This document shows, piece by piece, positions 8,376 to 16,952 of a stretch of 41,704 nt of DNA. Both the position numbers and the translations under genes were made by a program. The notes under the pieces were generated by a model, which worked only from the letters and a program-made list of their open reading frames with translations, was not told where the DNA came from and ran no database searches. This DNA comes from Bacteroidales bacterium (lineage in GTDB: Bacteria; Bacteroidota; Bacteroidia; Bacteroidales; Paludibacteraceae): NCBI GenBank assembly GCA_012518275.1, contig JAAYSS010000009.1, positions 1 through 41,704 on the forward strand, read 5' to 3'. Each line of letters begins with the position of its first letter. The first letter of the stretch is position 1.

Positions 8376-10430
8376 CTACTGCAAGCTTTTCAACGCATCA
8401 TCCACTGCTCTAAGCAACGGTTCAGTGGAAATCTCTGTGCCAACTGCATTTTTCATCCAAAGCTGTGGAACAATGCGACCTTGTGTGTACATCCGTTGCA
8501 TTTCATCAGCCATGTTTTTACCTTTCATGGCTTGCTCCACTTGGAACGAAATCAGGTGCCCAATCGGGTAATATGATAGATAAAGCGGATAATCAATCAT
8601 GTGCGAATAAATGCTGAGAATCGGTTCATCTTTATCACCAAGAATGCCGGCGTAGTACTCATTCCACACTTTTTTGGCTTCGGTGATAACGGCTTCTTTT
8701 AGTTGTGCAGGAGTAGCTTTCGGATTGGCGTACATCCATTCCCAAACGGCTATGTCCACCAGTGCCACGCCCATTATCTCATAACTCGCCCAAAAATTAT
8801 CCAATGCCAAATAAGCATCCGCATCCGGATTGGCGTTTTTGAATCCAAGCAATTCCAAATCCCGCTTTTGGAACATAAAAGCTACAGCTTCGGTAAATGC
8901 ATTGTTCGGCACACCGTTAAGCATCCAGTAATCGACGTCGTTCAGTGTGATGGTTTGTTCCACATTATGTCCAAATTCGTGTACCGCGATGTTGTAACCT
9001 TTGTAATCCATTCCTTTTTCACCGATTCGAGTACGCAGCCGTGCTTTATCGCCACGCATTACTGCACCCCAAGCATGCCCCGCTCCTGTGGATGGATCCA
9101 CCTGTACAAGCGATGCAATTTCTTGTGCTTTATCGGCGTTCCAACCTAACTTCACAAGGATATTAACTAAATCATTTTCAAAAGCTTTTGGGTTCGGATA
9201 TTTTGCAGAAGTAATTTTAGTCAATTCATCTTCAGAAATGGTTCCGCGTGCTTTGAATCCATTGTACCAAATATCGAAAGGTCTCAAATCTCGTCCTAAG
9301 CGATTTTGTATCAGTTTTGCTACTTGCTTCACTTGCGGTGATGAGAGCAATGTTTTGAAAAGTTGTTTTACATCTTCCACCGGAATTTCCATGGTTTGGT
9401 CAAAGTTCCTGGAAATTGCATTGGGGAAATTTGGCGAGTAGGCATCAACAGCTTTCATCACGCGGAAATTTTTCAGCAATGTTTCATAGCGGACGTCATC
9501 TTCAGGTGTAGCGGAAACTTCATTCCCGTTTTGAAAAACCTGGTTCGAAATCGGATTCCAAGTAAACTCAGCGCTATTTATAACCTGGCTCGGGATTGTC
9601 TGGTCGATAATTCGCTTCATCACGGTGTAAATCATCTCCTGTTTTTTCACACCGTTGAGCGTATCTGCATAATTCGATTTCAATTCGTCCCGCAATCCCC
9701 AATGAGAAATTAACTTCATCTCGTCAGGAAATAAAGTTTTGCCTTGCTCGTTTAGCAAATTACCCATAAAAATATTATAATTTGATATGTAATTATCAGC
9801 ATCAGAAAGAGTTCGTGAAACTTCTTGAACTATTAATGCAGGTATCCTTTCGGTAAATTGGTCGCCCATTCGCGCGTATGCCCACTGCTTGTTCGTCCAG
9901 TTTTTCCCAAGTTCGGTTTTCTCTTCCAATGTATAAAACGGGAAATTCAGCGCCGTGATAAAAGCTATTTTATTGTTGTAAAAATCTTCTTTTAGATGTG
10001 CCGTTACATCGTATCCGGCAAAAAGCAAATCCATCGGCGAGCTTTCAATATCGGTCATCTGCACCGGTTCTTTCAACTTCACGTCCACTTGGTGAAGTAA
10101 ACCGTTGATGGCTTCAAAATTTCTTTCCAACCTGCTGTACAGCTTGTCAAGCTCTACCGTGTCAGCCACGAAATAGGTTTTACAGAAATTTTCAAAATCA
10201 TCGACGGTACCGTCCGACTCCTGCCAAAGATTTGCCACTTGCGCTACCCCTTTTTCAATACGGAATTTACTTGTCTCTCCCAGTGAATCTACAAGAGATT
10301 TACTGATTTTATCAATCGAACGAACAGGAATAATTGCTTTTTTCTTCATTGTTTCGTTGTTTTTATTGGCACAGCCAACTATCAAAATCATTATCAATAA
10401 CAACGTTAGAAAATAAAATAACTTTTTCAT
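8376..10430 (-). CDS. Lipoprotein zinc metallopeptidase (gluzincin, HEXXH)
   Basis: This 684-residue protein starts with a lipoprotein signal ending in LIVGC (Cys20), followed by a roughly 40-residue linker. The zinc site is HEFGH at 484-488 with a probable third ligand in TEAVAF (Glu514), 25 residues beyond the second His. That spacing is characteristic of gluzincins such as M2/M3-type peptidases, and the large helical body before the site also fits. I cannot place it in a named family with confidence. The residues after Cys20 (ANKN) are not the acidic surface-export signal of Bacteroidota, so a periplasmic location is more likely. ATG 10430 is preferred because a -7 element (TATCTTTG, 10467-10460) overlaps the alternative upstream start. 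Confidence 0.8.
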   Translation of the reverse strand: MKKLFYFLTLLLIMILIVGCANKNNETMKKKAIIPVRSIDKISKSLVDSLGETSKFRIEKGVAQVANLWQESDGTVDDFENFCKTYFVADTVELDKLYSRLERNFEAINGLLHQVDVKLKEPVQMTDIESSPMDLLFAGYDVTAHLKEDFYNNKIAFITALNFPFYTLEEKTELGKNWTNKQWAYARMGDQFTERIPALIVQEVSRTLSDADNYISNYNIFMGNLLNEQGKTLFPDEMKLISHWGLRDELKSNYADTLNGVKKQEMIYTVMKRIIDQTIPSQVINSAEFTWNPISNQVFQNGNEVSATPEDDVRYETLLKNFRVMKAVDAYSPNFPNAISRNFDQTMEIPVEDVKQLFKTLLSSPQVKQVAKLIQNRLGRDLRPFDIWYNGFKARGTISEDELTKITSAKYPNPKAFENDLVNILVKLGWNADKAQEIASLVQVDPSTGAGHAWGAVMRGDKARLRTRIGEKGMDYKGYNIAVHEFGHNVEQTITLNDVDYWMLNGVPNNAFTEAVAFMFQKRDLELLGFKNANPDADAYLALDNFWASYEIMGVALVDIAVWEWMYANPKATPAQLKEAVITEAKKVWNEYYAGILGDKDEPILSIYSHMIDYPLYLSYYPIGHLISFQVEQAMKGKNMADEMQRMYTQGRIVPQLWMKNAVGTEISTEPLLRAVDDALKSLQ

Positions 10431-10459
10431 TACAATTGAATTAAGTGATTTGTGAAACA

Positions 10460-10467
10460 CAAAGATA
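10460..10467 (-). promoter_or_regulatory. -7 promoter element of the lipoprotein peptidase gene
   Basis: TATCTTTG followed by T on the minus strand lies 30 bp before the chosen start codon. It overlaps the first codon of the longer reading frame, arguing against that longer version. Confidence 0.55.
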
Positions 10468-10547
10468 GCGAGAATTTATCGAAAAAATTGTATTTTCGAA
10501 AGTTTGTTAAATAAATAGAAATGGAAAAATATTTGAATAAAATAGGC

Positions 10548-10555
10548 TATATTTG
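10548..10555 (+). promoter_or_regulatory. -7 promoter element of the small secreted protein gene
   Basis: TATATTTG followed by TG on the plus strand. Its last base is the first base of a GTG that opens a longer frame, so the ATG at 10624 is the more likely start. Confidence 0.5.
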
Positions 10556-10623
10556 TGAAAATCTTAACCTTACGGAACTGCCTTGTAAATGTGTGTTCTG
10601 TATCCTTAATGAACAATAACCAC

Positions 10624-11127
10624 ATGAAAAAAATTCTACTTTTTACAGCATTGCTTTTTTCGGTATTCACTTTTGGTTACGGTCAAAGTGGAAATGCTGA
10701 AAACGAAAACACAAATCCGTTAAAATTAAATAGATACCCTTCCATTCCTTTTCTGAAAGATTCACTAAAACTCCAAGAACAGATAAATCGATATATTGAT
10801 TCGCTGAATCTTGATGGTAAATCCTTATCTCCAAAAGGTGATATCAGAAAATTTCGATTCAAAAATCCGGCAGACTCATCAATTATAAAAAAACACTTTA
10901 CGCCCCCATCGAATAAGTATCCCAATCCGAATTTCAAACAGCCTTCACTTGCGCAGGAAAATCCCCGCATTATCCACGTTGGTCCCGATAACATGCCGAT
11001 GTATGTTCCCGGGAAAGCATATATTCGTAATAGAAAATTAGAAAGTCAAGACAATATGCCGATGGTAAAACCCAAAGGATTTGATAAGAATAGAAAGTTG
11101 AGATTCAAACACCAAAATAAGGAATAG
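10624..11127 (+). CDS. Small secreted protein with a C-terminal duplicated motif
   Basis: I do not recognise this 167-residue protein. It has a clear signal peptide (KK, then a hydrophobic core, ending near FTFGYGQ). The mature part is rich in Asn, Lys, Pro and Asp and looks largely unstructured. Near the C-terminus a segment is duplicated: DNMPMYVPGKAYIRNRKL and DNMPMVKPKGFDKNRKL share DNMPM, P-x-G and NRKL about 26 residues apart, suggesting two short binding or assembly motifs. A -7 element lies 69 bp upstream and a hairpin terminator 7 bp downstream, so it is monocistronic. It is divergent from the lipoprotein peptidase. Confidence 0.75.
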   Translation: MKKILLFTALLFSVFTFGYGQSGNAENENTNPLKLNRYPSIPFLKDSLKLQEQINRYIDSLNLDGKSLSPKGDIRKFRFKNPADSSIIKKHFTPPSNKYPNPNFKQPSLAQENPRIIHVGPDNMPMYVPGKAYIRNRKLESQDNMPMVKPKGFDKNRKLRFKHQNKE

Positions 11128-11133
11128 AGAATT

Positions 11134-11160
11134 AAAGGCAGAATTACACCTGCCTTTTTT
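11134..11160 (+). terminator. Terminator of the small secreted protein gene
   Basis: The stem AAAGGCAG (11134-11141) pairs with CTGCCTTT (11150-11157) over an 8-nt loop and runs into TTTTTT. Confidence 0.88.
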
Positions 11161-11261
11161 GTTTCTAATAGTTATAGTTTAGTTGTCTAAATTTAAAGCT
11201 TGATTTTTATCGATAAACCATTTTTTCATCGTTATATTCTCTGTTTTTGAGATTTTTTAAG

Positions 11262-11269
11262 TAGCTTTG
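11262..11269 (+). promoter_or_regulatory. -7 promoter element of the MFS transporter gene
   Basis: TAGCTTTG followed by TG lies 32 bp before the ATG at 11301. A clean -33 element at the usual spacing is not seen. Confidence 0.5.
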
Positions 11270-11300
11270 TGCTTCAAAATAACAATAACAGATTTTATTT

Positions 11301-12686
11301 ATGAGTGATAAAACGATTGCATCGCTTCGCGATTCGAAAACCGCCCGTTGGGGGGCGCTTGCAGTAGTGGCATTTACCATGCTCTGTGCATATTATTTAA
11401 CTGACATCATGGCTCCCTTAAAGGGGCTTTTAGAAGGACAAATCGGCTGGACAAGCGACGATTTTGGATTCTTCAATAGCGGATACGGCTGGTTTAACGT
11501 ATTCCTGTTTATGCTTATCATCGGCGGTATTATCCTTGACAAAATGGGTGTACGCTTCACCGGAATGACCGCCACCATTGTGATGGTTGTCGGGACTTTG
11601 ATAAAATACTGGGCAGTATCTACCCATTCACTTGACGGACAGATGATTTTCGGCGTGAAAACGCAGGTCTTGGTGGCCGCACTTGGCTTTGCCACTTTCG
11701 CAGTAGGTATAGAAGTAGCCGGAATTACAGTGTCAAAAATCATCTACAAATGGTTCAAAGGCAAAGAATTAGCGCTTGCCATGGGTCTCGAAATGGCTAT
11801 GGCACGTATTGGTACGGCGTTAGCACTTTCCACATCCGTTCCCATTGCAAAAGCATTTGGTCATATTGACGTTTCGCGCCCCATACTTGTTGCGCTTATC
11901 ATGCTCTGTATCGGGATGATATCCTTTATCGTTTATATTTTTATGGATAAAAAACTGGATGCGTCCATTGCTGAAAACACCGATGCAAACGATGAACCAG
12001 AAGAAGAATTCAAGGTAAAAGATATTTTAAGCATCATTACCAACCGAGGATGGTGGTACATCGCCATTCTTTGCGTTCTGTTTTACTCGGCTGTATTTCC
12101 GTTTCTGAAATACGCAGCAGACTTGATGGTCAATAAATTCGGCGTGGAAGAATCTCTTGCTGGTATTATTCCGGCACTACTTCCTTTTGGAAATATTTTA
12201 CTAACTCCGTTATTTGGTGGAATTTATGATAAAAAGGGAAAAGGCGCAACCATTATGATTATAGGGTCTTTGATTCTTATCTTTGTACACGCCATGTTCT
12301 CCCTACCTTTTGTGCACAACTGGATTTTTGCCATTGTTCTAATCCTGATGTTAGGCATCGGTTTTTCATTGGTGCCTTCGGCAATGTGGCCCTCCGTTCC
12401 GAAAATTATCCCTGAGAAACAACTTGGAACTGGTTACGCACTGATTTTCTGGGTGCAAAATTGGGGATTGATGGGTGTACCTTATCTGATTGGTATTGTT
12501 TTGAATAAGTACTGCATTACCGGACAAACTGTAAGAGACGGACTGACTGTAAACACCTATGATTATACGCTCCCAATGCTGATTTTTACCGCATTTGGCG
12601 TACTTGCATTGCTATTTGCATTCCTGCTCAAAGCCGAAGATAAGAAAAAAGGATACGGATTGGAAGAACCGAATATAAAGAAGTAA
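11301..12686 (+). CDS. MFS transporter, MFSD1-like
   Basis: The 461-residue polytopic inner-membrane protein shows about 12 hydrophobic spans and a charged central loop around 218-235 (NDEPEEEFKVKD). The loop after the second span contains DKMGVRFTG, the MFS motif A position. The segment WPSVPKIIPEKQLGTGYAL followed by WVQNWGLMGVPYLIG resembles the C-terminal half of the MFSD1 group, whose vertebrate member was reported to move dipeptides. Carrying that substrate over to this protein is weak inference. A -7 element lies upstream. The phosphohexomutase gene begins 55 bp downstream without an obvious terminator, so the two may be cotranscribed. Confidence 0.85.
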   Translation: MSDKTIASLRDSKTARWGALAVVAFTMLCAYYLTDIMAPLKGLLEGQIGWTSDDFGFFNSGYGWFNVFLFMLIIGGIILDKMGVRFTGMTATIVMVVGTLIKYWAVSTHSLDGQMIFGVKTQVLVAALGFATFAVGIEVAGITVSKIIYKWFKGKELALAMGLEMAMARIGTALALSTSVPIAKAFGHIDVSRPILVALIMLCIGMISFIVYIFMDKKLDASIAENTDANDEPEEEFKVKDILSIITNRGWWYIAILCVLFYSAVFPFLKYAADLMVNKFGVEESLAGIIPALLPFGNILLTPLFGGIYDKKGKGATIMIIGSLILIFVHAMFSLPFVHNWIFAIVLILMLGIGFSLVPSAMWPSVPKIIPEKQLGTGYALIFWVQNWGLMGVPYLIGIVLNKYCITGQTVRDGLTVNTYDYTLPMLIFTAFGVLALLFAFLLKAEDKKKGYGLEEPNIKK

Positions 12687-12741
12687 AAAAGTGCTTTCGA
12701 ATTTATTAACTTTCAAATTTACAAACATTTAACTCAAAAAT

Positions 12742-14487
12742 ATGGACAACGAATTATTAAAAGACGTAACCGCTCGTGCTCAAGTATGGCTCGACGGAAA
12801 TTATGACGCTGAAACAAAGGCAGAAGTAAAACAACTTTTAGATGCAGAAGACAAAACCGAACTTATCGAAGCATTTTATAAAGATTTAGAATTTGGAACG
12901 GGCGGACTGCGCGGTATTATGGGTGCCGGAACAAACAAAATGAATATTTACACCGTGGGCGCCGCCACACAAGGATTGAGTAATTACCTGCTTTCACAAT
13001 TTCCCGATTTGCCACAAATCAGTGTGGTTATTGGGCACGACTGCCGGAATAACAGCCGAAAGTTTGCAGAAATATCAGCAGATATTTTCTCGGCAAACGG
13101 GATAAAAGTATATCTATGGGAAGACCTACGCCCTACCCCGATAACATCCTTTGCAATCCGACACTTCGGTTGCCAAAGCGGTGTCATCATTACTGCTTCA
13201 CACAACCCGAAAGAATACAACGGCTACAAAGCGTATTGGGGCGACGGCGCGCAAATGATTGCCCCGCACGATGCAAACGTGATTAGCGAAGTGAATAAAA
13301 TCAAAAATGTGAACGATATTAAGTTTGACGGAAACAAGGATTTGATTGAAATCATTGGGAAAGAAGTGGACCAAATTTACTTGGAACGAATTAAAACATT
13401 GATTCTTTCACCCGAAGCCATCGAGCGTAACAAGGATTTGAAAATCGTTTATACTCCCATTCACGGCACGGGAATCAAGCTTGTCCCTGACGCTTTACGT
13501 GCATACGGTTTTACCAACATCATTGATGTACCCGAGCAAAATGTTATCAGCGGAAATTTCCCGACGGTAATTTCCCCAAATCCCGAAGAGCCTGCAGCTT
13601 TGGCTTTAGCAGTTAAAAAAGCGAAAGAAACTGATGCAGACATCGTTATGGCAACCGATCCCGATTCGGATAGAATTGGAATTGCTGTGAAAGATGAAAA
13701 CAACGAGTGGATTTTATTTAACGGGAATCAAATTTTCCTGATTTACATTTATTACCTGATTACCCGCTGGAAAGAACTCGGAAGGCTTAATGGAAAGGAA
13801 TACGTGGTGAAAACTATCGTTACAACCGAAGTAATGGCTGATATTGCCCGCAAAAATAACGTGGAATATTACGATACTTTCACCGGTTTCAAATGGATTG
13901 CCGAAGTAATGCGTAAAAACGAAGGTGTGAAAGATTACATCGGTGGCGGCGAAGAGAGCTTTGGTTTTTTGGCTGAAGATTTTGTGCGTGATAAAGACGC
14001 TGTTTCAGCTTGTGCACTGATGGCTGAAATTACCGCATGGGCAAAAGACAATGGCAAAACGCTGTTTGAATTGTTGCAAGATATTTATGTGGAATATGGT
14101 TACGGCAAGGAAAAAGGAATTTCTGTGGTTCGTAAAGGTAAATCGGGAGCAGAAGAAATTCAGCAAATGATGGCTGATTATCGTGCTAATCCGCCGAAAG
14201 AAATAGCGGGTTCAAAAGTTGCCATAATCAAGGATTATCAAACATTGAAACAAACGAATGTAGCAAGCGGCAAAGCTACTAACTTGGTGATGCCTGCCAC
14301 ATCCAACGTATTGCAGTTTTTCACGGAAGACGGCACTAAAATTTCCGTCCGTCCTTCGGGTACCGAGCCGAAAATCAAGTTTTACATTGAAGTGCGCGGC
14401 GAAATAAAATCACGTGCCGACTACGCTTCCGCCAATTCGAAGGCAGACGAGAAAATTAACGCGGTGAGAAAAGATTTGGGCGTTTAA
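12742..14487 (+). CDS. Phospho-sugar mutase (phosphoglucomutase/phosphomannomutase family)
   Basis: This 581-residue alpha-D-phosphohexomutase interconverts hexose 1- and 6-phosphates through a phosphoserine. All four signature loops are present: the phosphoserine loop TASHNPKEYNG (Ser153), the metal loop DPDSDRIG (Asp306, 308, 310), the sugar loop GGGEESFGF (401-409) and the C-terminal phosphate loop RPSGTEPKIKF. The length and the N-terminal FGTGGLRGIMG fit the larger group typical of Bacillota and Bacteroidota PgcA-like enzymes. It cannot be told from sequence whether glucose or mannose phosphate is preferred. It follows the MFS gene by 55 bp and is followed by a long-loop hairpin. Confidence 0.95.
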   Translation: MDNELLKDVTARAQVWLDGNYDAETKAEVKQLLDAEDKTELIEAFYKDLEFGTGGLRGIMGAGTNKMNIYTVGAATQGLSNYLLSQFPDLPQISVVIGHDCRNNSRKFAEISADIFSANGIKVYLWEDLRPTPITSFAIRHFGCQSGVIITASHNPKEYNGYKAYWGDGAQMIAPHDANVISEVNKIKNVNDIKFDGNKDLIEIIGKEVDQIYLERIKTLILSPEAIERNKDLKIVYTPIHGTGIKLVPDALRAYGFTNIIDVPEQNVISGNFPTVISPNPEEPAALALAVKKAKETDADIVMATDPDSDRIGIAVKDENNEWILFNGNQIFLIYIYYLITRWKELGRLNGKEYVVKTIVTTEVMADIARKNNVEYYDTFTGFKWIAEVMRKNEGVKDYIGGGEESFGFLAEDFVRDKDAVSACALMAEITAWAKDNGKTLFELLQDIYVEYGYGKEKGISVVRKGKSGAEEIQQMMADYRANPPKEIAGSKVAIIKDYQTLKQTNVASGKATNLVMPATSNVLQFFTEDGTKISVRPSGTEPKIKFYIEVRGEIKSRADYASANSKADEKINAVRKDLGV

Positions 14488-14507
14488 TAAATTAAGAATA
14501 TAAATTT

Positions 14508-14553
14508 AGAAGAACAGAATTGGCTTTGAAGTCGTATTTTGTTCTTCTTTTTT
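14508..14553 (+). terminator. Terminator after the phosphohexomutase gene
   Basis: AGAAGAACA (14508-14516) pairs with TGTTCTTCT (14540-14548) over a 23-nt loop, followed by more T residues. It overlaps the only in-frame TTG that could start the next gene with its signal peptide intact. Confidence 0.65.
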
Positions 14554-15042
14554 CTAAAGAAAAAATTTTTGATTATTCCTATCTTATCTCTATTATCCAT
14601 GGGGGTGTTTTCGCAAGTGTATAACCTTCAAACGGTGTATGAATATGGGCAGATGTCATTTTATCTTTCCCATTGGAAGGTAATTGATAGCCCAACAGAT
14701 TCAACGGAATACGATACATTTTCACTTTGGGGATACCAAAGATATGGCGAATCTTGGGTAGATAATGCCTACGAAGTGGAATACTTTAAGGGAAATGCAA
14801 AAGATACTTTCCGGTTTCTGAATGAACTCATCATATTTAGGAAAAGGTATAATGATAAAAACAAGTATGTAGCTTATATTCAAGGTGTAAAAGTGAAAAC
14901 TCAATATTTATGGAAACGGCAACTGCTTCTTGTTTTTGATAAAGAAGGAAAAGTGGCTGTTGTACTTGACGAAAAAATGAACACGGCGATGCTTGATAAC
15001 TTTGTTCAATATTGCAAAAAGAACAATATTGCGTATCAGTAA
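14539..15042 (+). CDS. Small secreted protein of unknown function, start uncertain
   Basis: I do not recognise this 167-residue protein. A signal peptide (LKKKFLIIPILSLLSMGVFSQ) precedes a mature part rich in Tyr, Trp and Phe, including VDNAYEVEYFKGN and AYIQGVKVKTQYLWKRQLLL. The start is a problem: the only candidates ahead of the signal peptide are TTG at 14539, which adds four Phe codons, and TTG at 14569, which removes the basic residues. The codon directly before the three lysines, where a start would be expected, is CTA. In addition TTG 14539 lies inside a hairpin that looks like the preceding gene's terminator. The gene may be read at low level or have lost its start. The rest of the frame is intact. 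Confidence 0.55.
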   Translation: MFFFFLKKKFLIIPILSLLSMGVFSQVYNLQTVYEYGQMSFYLSHWKVIDSPTDSTEYDTFSLWGYQRYGESWVDNAYEVEYFKGNAKDTFRFLNELIIFRKRYNDKNKYVAYIQGVKVKTQYLWKRQLLLVFDKEGKVAVVLDEKMNTAMLDNFVQYCKKNNIAYQ

Positions 15043-15175
15043 ATTATACCTAAACTACTTTTAAAATATGATAAATAAATATTCGTAACATTCGTTTAAT
15101 TTGTAGAACTCGTCTCGACTTTTAAAACATAGTGAACAGTAGTCTTTTTAAATTCACTTTTACCCAATTTCGACT

Positions 15176-15213
15176 ACATAGTTTAAAAATATCGAAGATA
15201 TTTTTCGCTATGT
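15176..15213 (+). terminator. Long AT-rich hairpin, possible terminator
   Basis: ACATAG (15176-15181) pairs with CTATGT (15208-15213). Inside it AAAAATATC (15185-15193) pairs with GATATTTTT (15197-15205) over a GAA loop. It lies 134 bp after the small secreted protein gene. No T-run follows the outer stem, so its role as a terminator is uncertain. Confidence 0.4.
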
Positions 15214-15324
15214 TTACGAAAATAAGAGAAAATAAGATTGAAAACTATGTTTTCTATGTTTTTAGAAAAAAGTCAGGATGACTTTGTAGTTTAATTCTTA
15301 AAGTTTACATCAAAGTTAAAGATT

Positions 15325-16236
15325 TTGCGTTATCTCAATTATAACACTATTCTCAAGCAAGAGTTTTCGGAACGTATCCAAAAAATATCCATCCATGCCG
15401 GCTTCACTTGCCCCAATCGCGACGGCAGTAAAGGCGTGGGCGGTTGTACGTATTGCAACAATCAGAGTTTCAGCCCGAGATATGCCAAACCCGTGAAATC
15501 TGTTTACGAACAACTAGTTGAAGGTATTGACTTTTTTAACCACAAATATGAGAGCCAATTATATTTTGCTTATTTTCAAAGCTATACAAACACCTACGAC
15601 AAACTCGAAAACCTGATTAAAATCTACGAAGAAGCTCTTCAGCATCCGAAAGTTGCCGGAATTGTTGTGGGCACCCGTCCCGACTGCATCAGTGATGAAC
15701 TGCTCGATTATTTTGCAGAATTGAATAAATCCAAGTACGTGATGATTGAGTACGGCATTGAAAGCACAAACGATTCCACGCTCGAATTTATCAACCGAAA
15801 ACATGACTACGCTTGTGCCGAAGAAGCAATATTTAAGACATCGGACAAGGGACTTCGCACCGGTGCTCACTTGATTCTGGGACTTCCGAAAGAAAACAAA
15901 GAAATAATGCTTTCGCATGCTGAAAAAATATCCAAACTTCCACTTACTGCCCTAAAACTTCATCAACTTCAACTGATAAAAGGGACAAAAATGGCACGTC
16001 AGTACAACGAAAACCCGGAATGGTTTCACTTGATGACAGCCGAAGAATACATTGAGCTTGTTGTGGAATTTTTGGAACGATTAAACCCGAAAATAGCCGT
16101 CGAACGTTTTGTATCACAATCACCCGATGAATTTTTAATTGCCCCAAACTGGGGGTTAAAAAATTACGAGTTCGTGCATAAGATTGAAAAGCGGTTGGAA
16201 GAGTTGGATACATGGCAAGGACGATTTTATGGGTGA
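15325..16236 (+). CDS. Radical SAM protein, YhcC/TIGR01212 family
   Basis: The 303-residue protein matches the YhcC-type radical SAM group. The cluster-binding region CPNRDGSKGVGGCTYCNN (Cys29, Cys41, Cys44) has the family's expanded spacing instead of the classical CxxxCxxC. Further conserved segments are VGTRPDCISDELLDY, MIEYGIESTNDSTLEFINR and HLILGLPKENKE. The function of the family is not firmly established; it contains a SAM-cleaving iron-sulfur centre. Translation appears to begin at TTG 15325, giving MRYLNYN, which matches how relatives begin; no in-frame ATG is near. The 282 bp upstream are AT-rich and contain a hairpin but no clear promoter. Confidence 0.88.
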   Translation: MRYLNYNTILKQEFSERIQKISIHAGFTCPNRDGSKGVGGCTYCNNQSFSPRYAKPVKSVYEQLVEGIDFFNHKYESQLYFAYFQSYTNTYDKLENLIKIYEEALQHPKVAGIVVGTRPDCISDELLDYFAELNKSKYVMIEYGIESTNDSTLEFINRKHDYACAEEAIFKTSDKGLRTGAHLILGLPKENKEIMLSHAEKISKLPLTALKLHQLQLIKGTKMARQYNENPEWFHLMTAEEYIELVVEFLERLNPKIAVERFVSQSPDEFLIAPNWGLKNYEFVHKIEKRLEELDTWQGRFYG

Positions 16237-16303
16237 TTTTTATGCACTTCTTTTGAATTTACAAACAACAGCAATAGAGGCTATATAATCGAAGGTTGGA
16301 TGA

Positions 16304-16378
16304 GATAAAACTGAAATTGAGAAAGCCAAAAAAATACAACAACAATATTATAACGAATTGAAAAATGAAAAAATATAG
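16304..16378 (+). pseudogene. Remnant of a HigB/RelE-type toxin gene (C-terminal end)
   Basis: The frame from 16304 reads DKTEIEKAKKIQQQYYNEL and then KNEKI before TAG at 16376. This is the characteristic C-terminus of RelE/HigB toxins that precede a HigA antitoxin (typically KTPxxEIEKAKxxxxxYY). A stop codon (TGA, 16301-16303) directly precedes it and no toxin core is found upstream, so only the tail survives. It overlaps the following antitoxin ATG by 14 nt, as in intact operons of this type. Confidence 0.6.
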
Positions 16379-16470
16379 TTTAGAAGAGAACTGACAGATA
16401 AATATATCGGAAAAATCGGTACAGAAAAACGAGACAAATTTGAACACGAACTTCGCCTTGATTTACTTCA
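16365..16470 (+). pseudogene. Remnant of a HigA-type antitoxin gene (N-terminal end, frameshifted)
   Basis: ATG 16365 begins MKKYSLEE and hits a stop after one more codon. Two extra bases around 16387-16391 shift the frame, after which LTDKYIGKIGTEKRDKFEHE and LRLDLL follow. This is the N-terminus of HigA antitoxins that normally continues into a helix-turn-helix (GEAIKxARxxxxLTQEELG). That DNA-binding part is missing: homology ends at about 16470, where the 3' end of the oppositely oriented DUF1801 gene begins. Frameshift plus truncation make it non-functional. Confidence 0.6.
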
Positions 16471-16478
16471 TTTCAGAG

Positions 16479-16940
16479 TCAAGAACGCTTTCTTACCACC
16501 GTTTCATACGTTTTAATCCATGTCGGCACATCAATTTTCTGTGCTAACTCACCAATCAATTGATACGGAATATCATCCATGTTTTTGAAGCGAATGCACC
16601 CTTTTCCCATATCCAATTTGGTTTTGCTATGCTTTGGATATTCGGTCTGAAACCATTCTGCAATACCCGGGACAGAGTAAACACCCATATGATGAAGCGC
16701 TATATGCCCTTTGGTGTTGCCCAAATTTATCAGCGGAAGCGGCACTTTCGGCTTCACGGCATAGCCGGCAGGATAAATGGAAAACGGCACGACATAGCCA
16801 ATCATTCCATAACTAATTTCTTCCACGTAACCTTCGGGAAGATTTTCTTTAAGTATTTCGCGGATTTTTTGTATCGCTTTCCGCCGATCTTCAGAAAGTC
16901 CGGCAACGTATTGGTCAGGAGTCGCGGGTTTCGATAACAT
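16479..16940 (-). CDS. DUF1801 (YdhG-like) protein
   Basis: The 153-residue protein fits the DUF1801/YdhG fold, related to frataxin-like iron chaperones. Seen are the N-terminal helix SEDRRKAIQKIREILKENLP, the motif EEISYGMIGYVVP, the central HIALHHMGVY and the C-terminal CIRFKNMDDIPYQLIGEL. It has no signal peptide and should be cytosolic. The precise role of these small proteins is unsettled. Its 3' end abuts the broken higA remnant, and the zinc-ribbon gene lies 12 bp upstream on the same strand, so the two may share a transcript. Confidence 0.8.
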   Translation of the reverse strand: MLSKPATPDQYVAGLSEDRRKAIQKIREILKENLPEGYVEEISYGMIGYVVPFSIYPAGYAVKPKVPLPLINLGNTKGHIALHHMGVYSVPGIAEWFQTEYPKHSKTKLDMGKGCIRFKNMDDIPYQLIGELAQKIDVPTWIKTYETVVRKRS

Positions 16941-16952
16941 ATTCTTTCAAAT

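Noticed and set aside
8703-9713. Long plus-strand frames opposite the lipoprotein peptidase
   Set aside because: They are antisense shadows of a well-supported gene with HEFGH and a lipobox; the translations have no coherent domain or signal.
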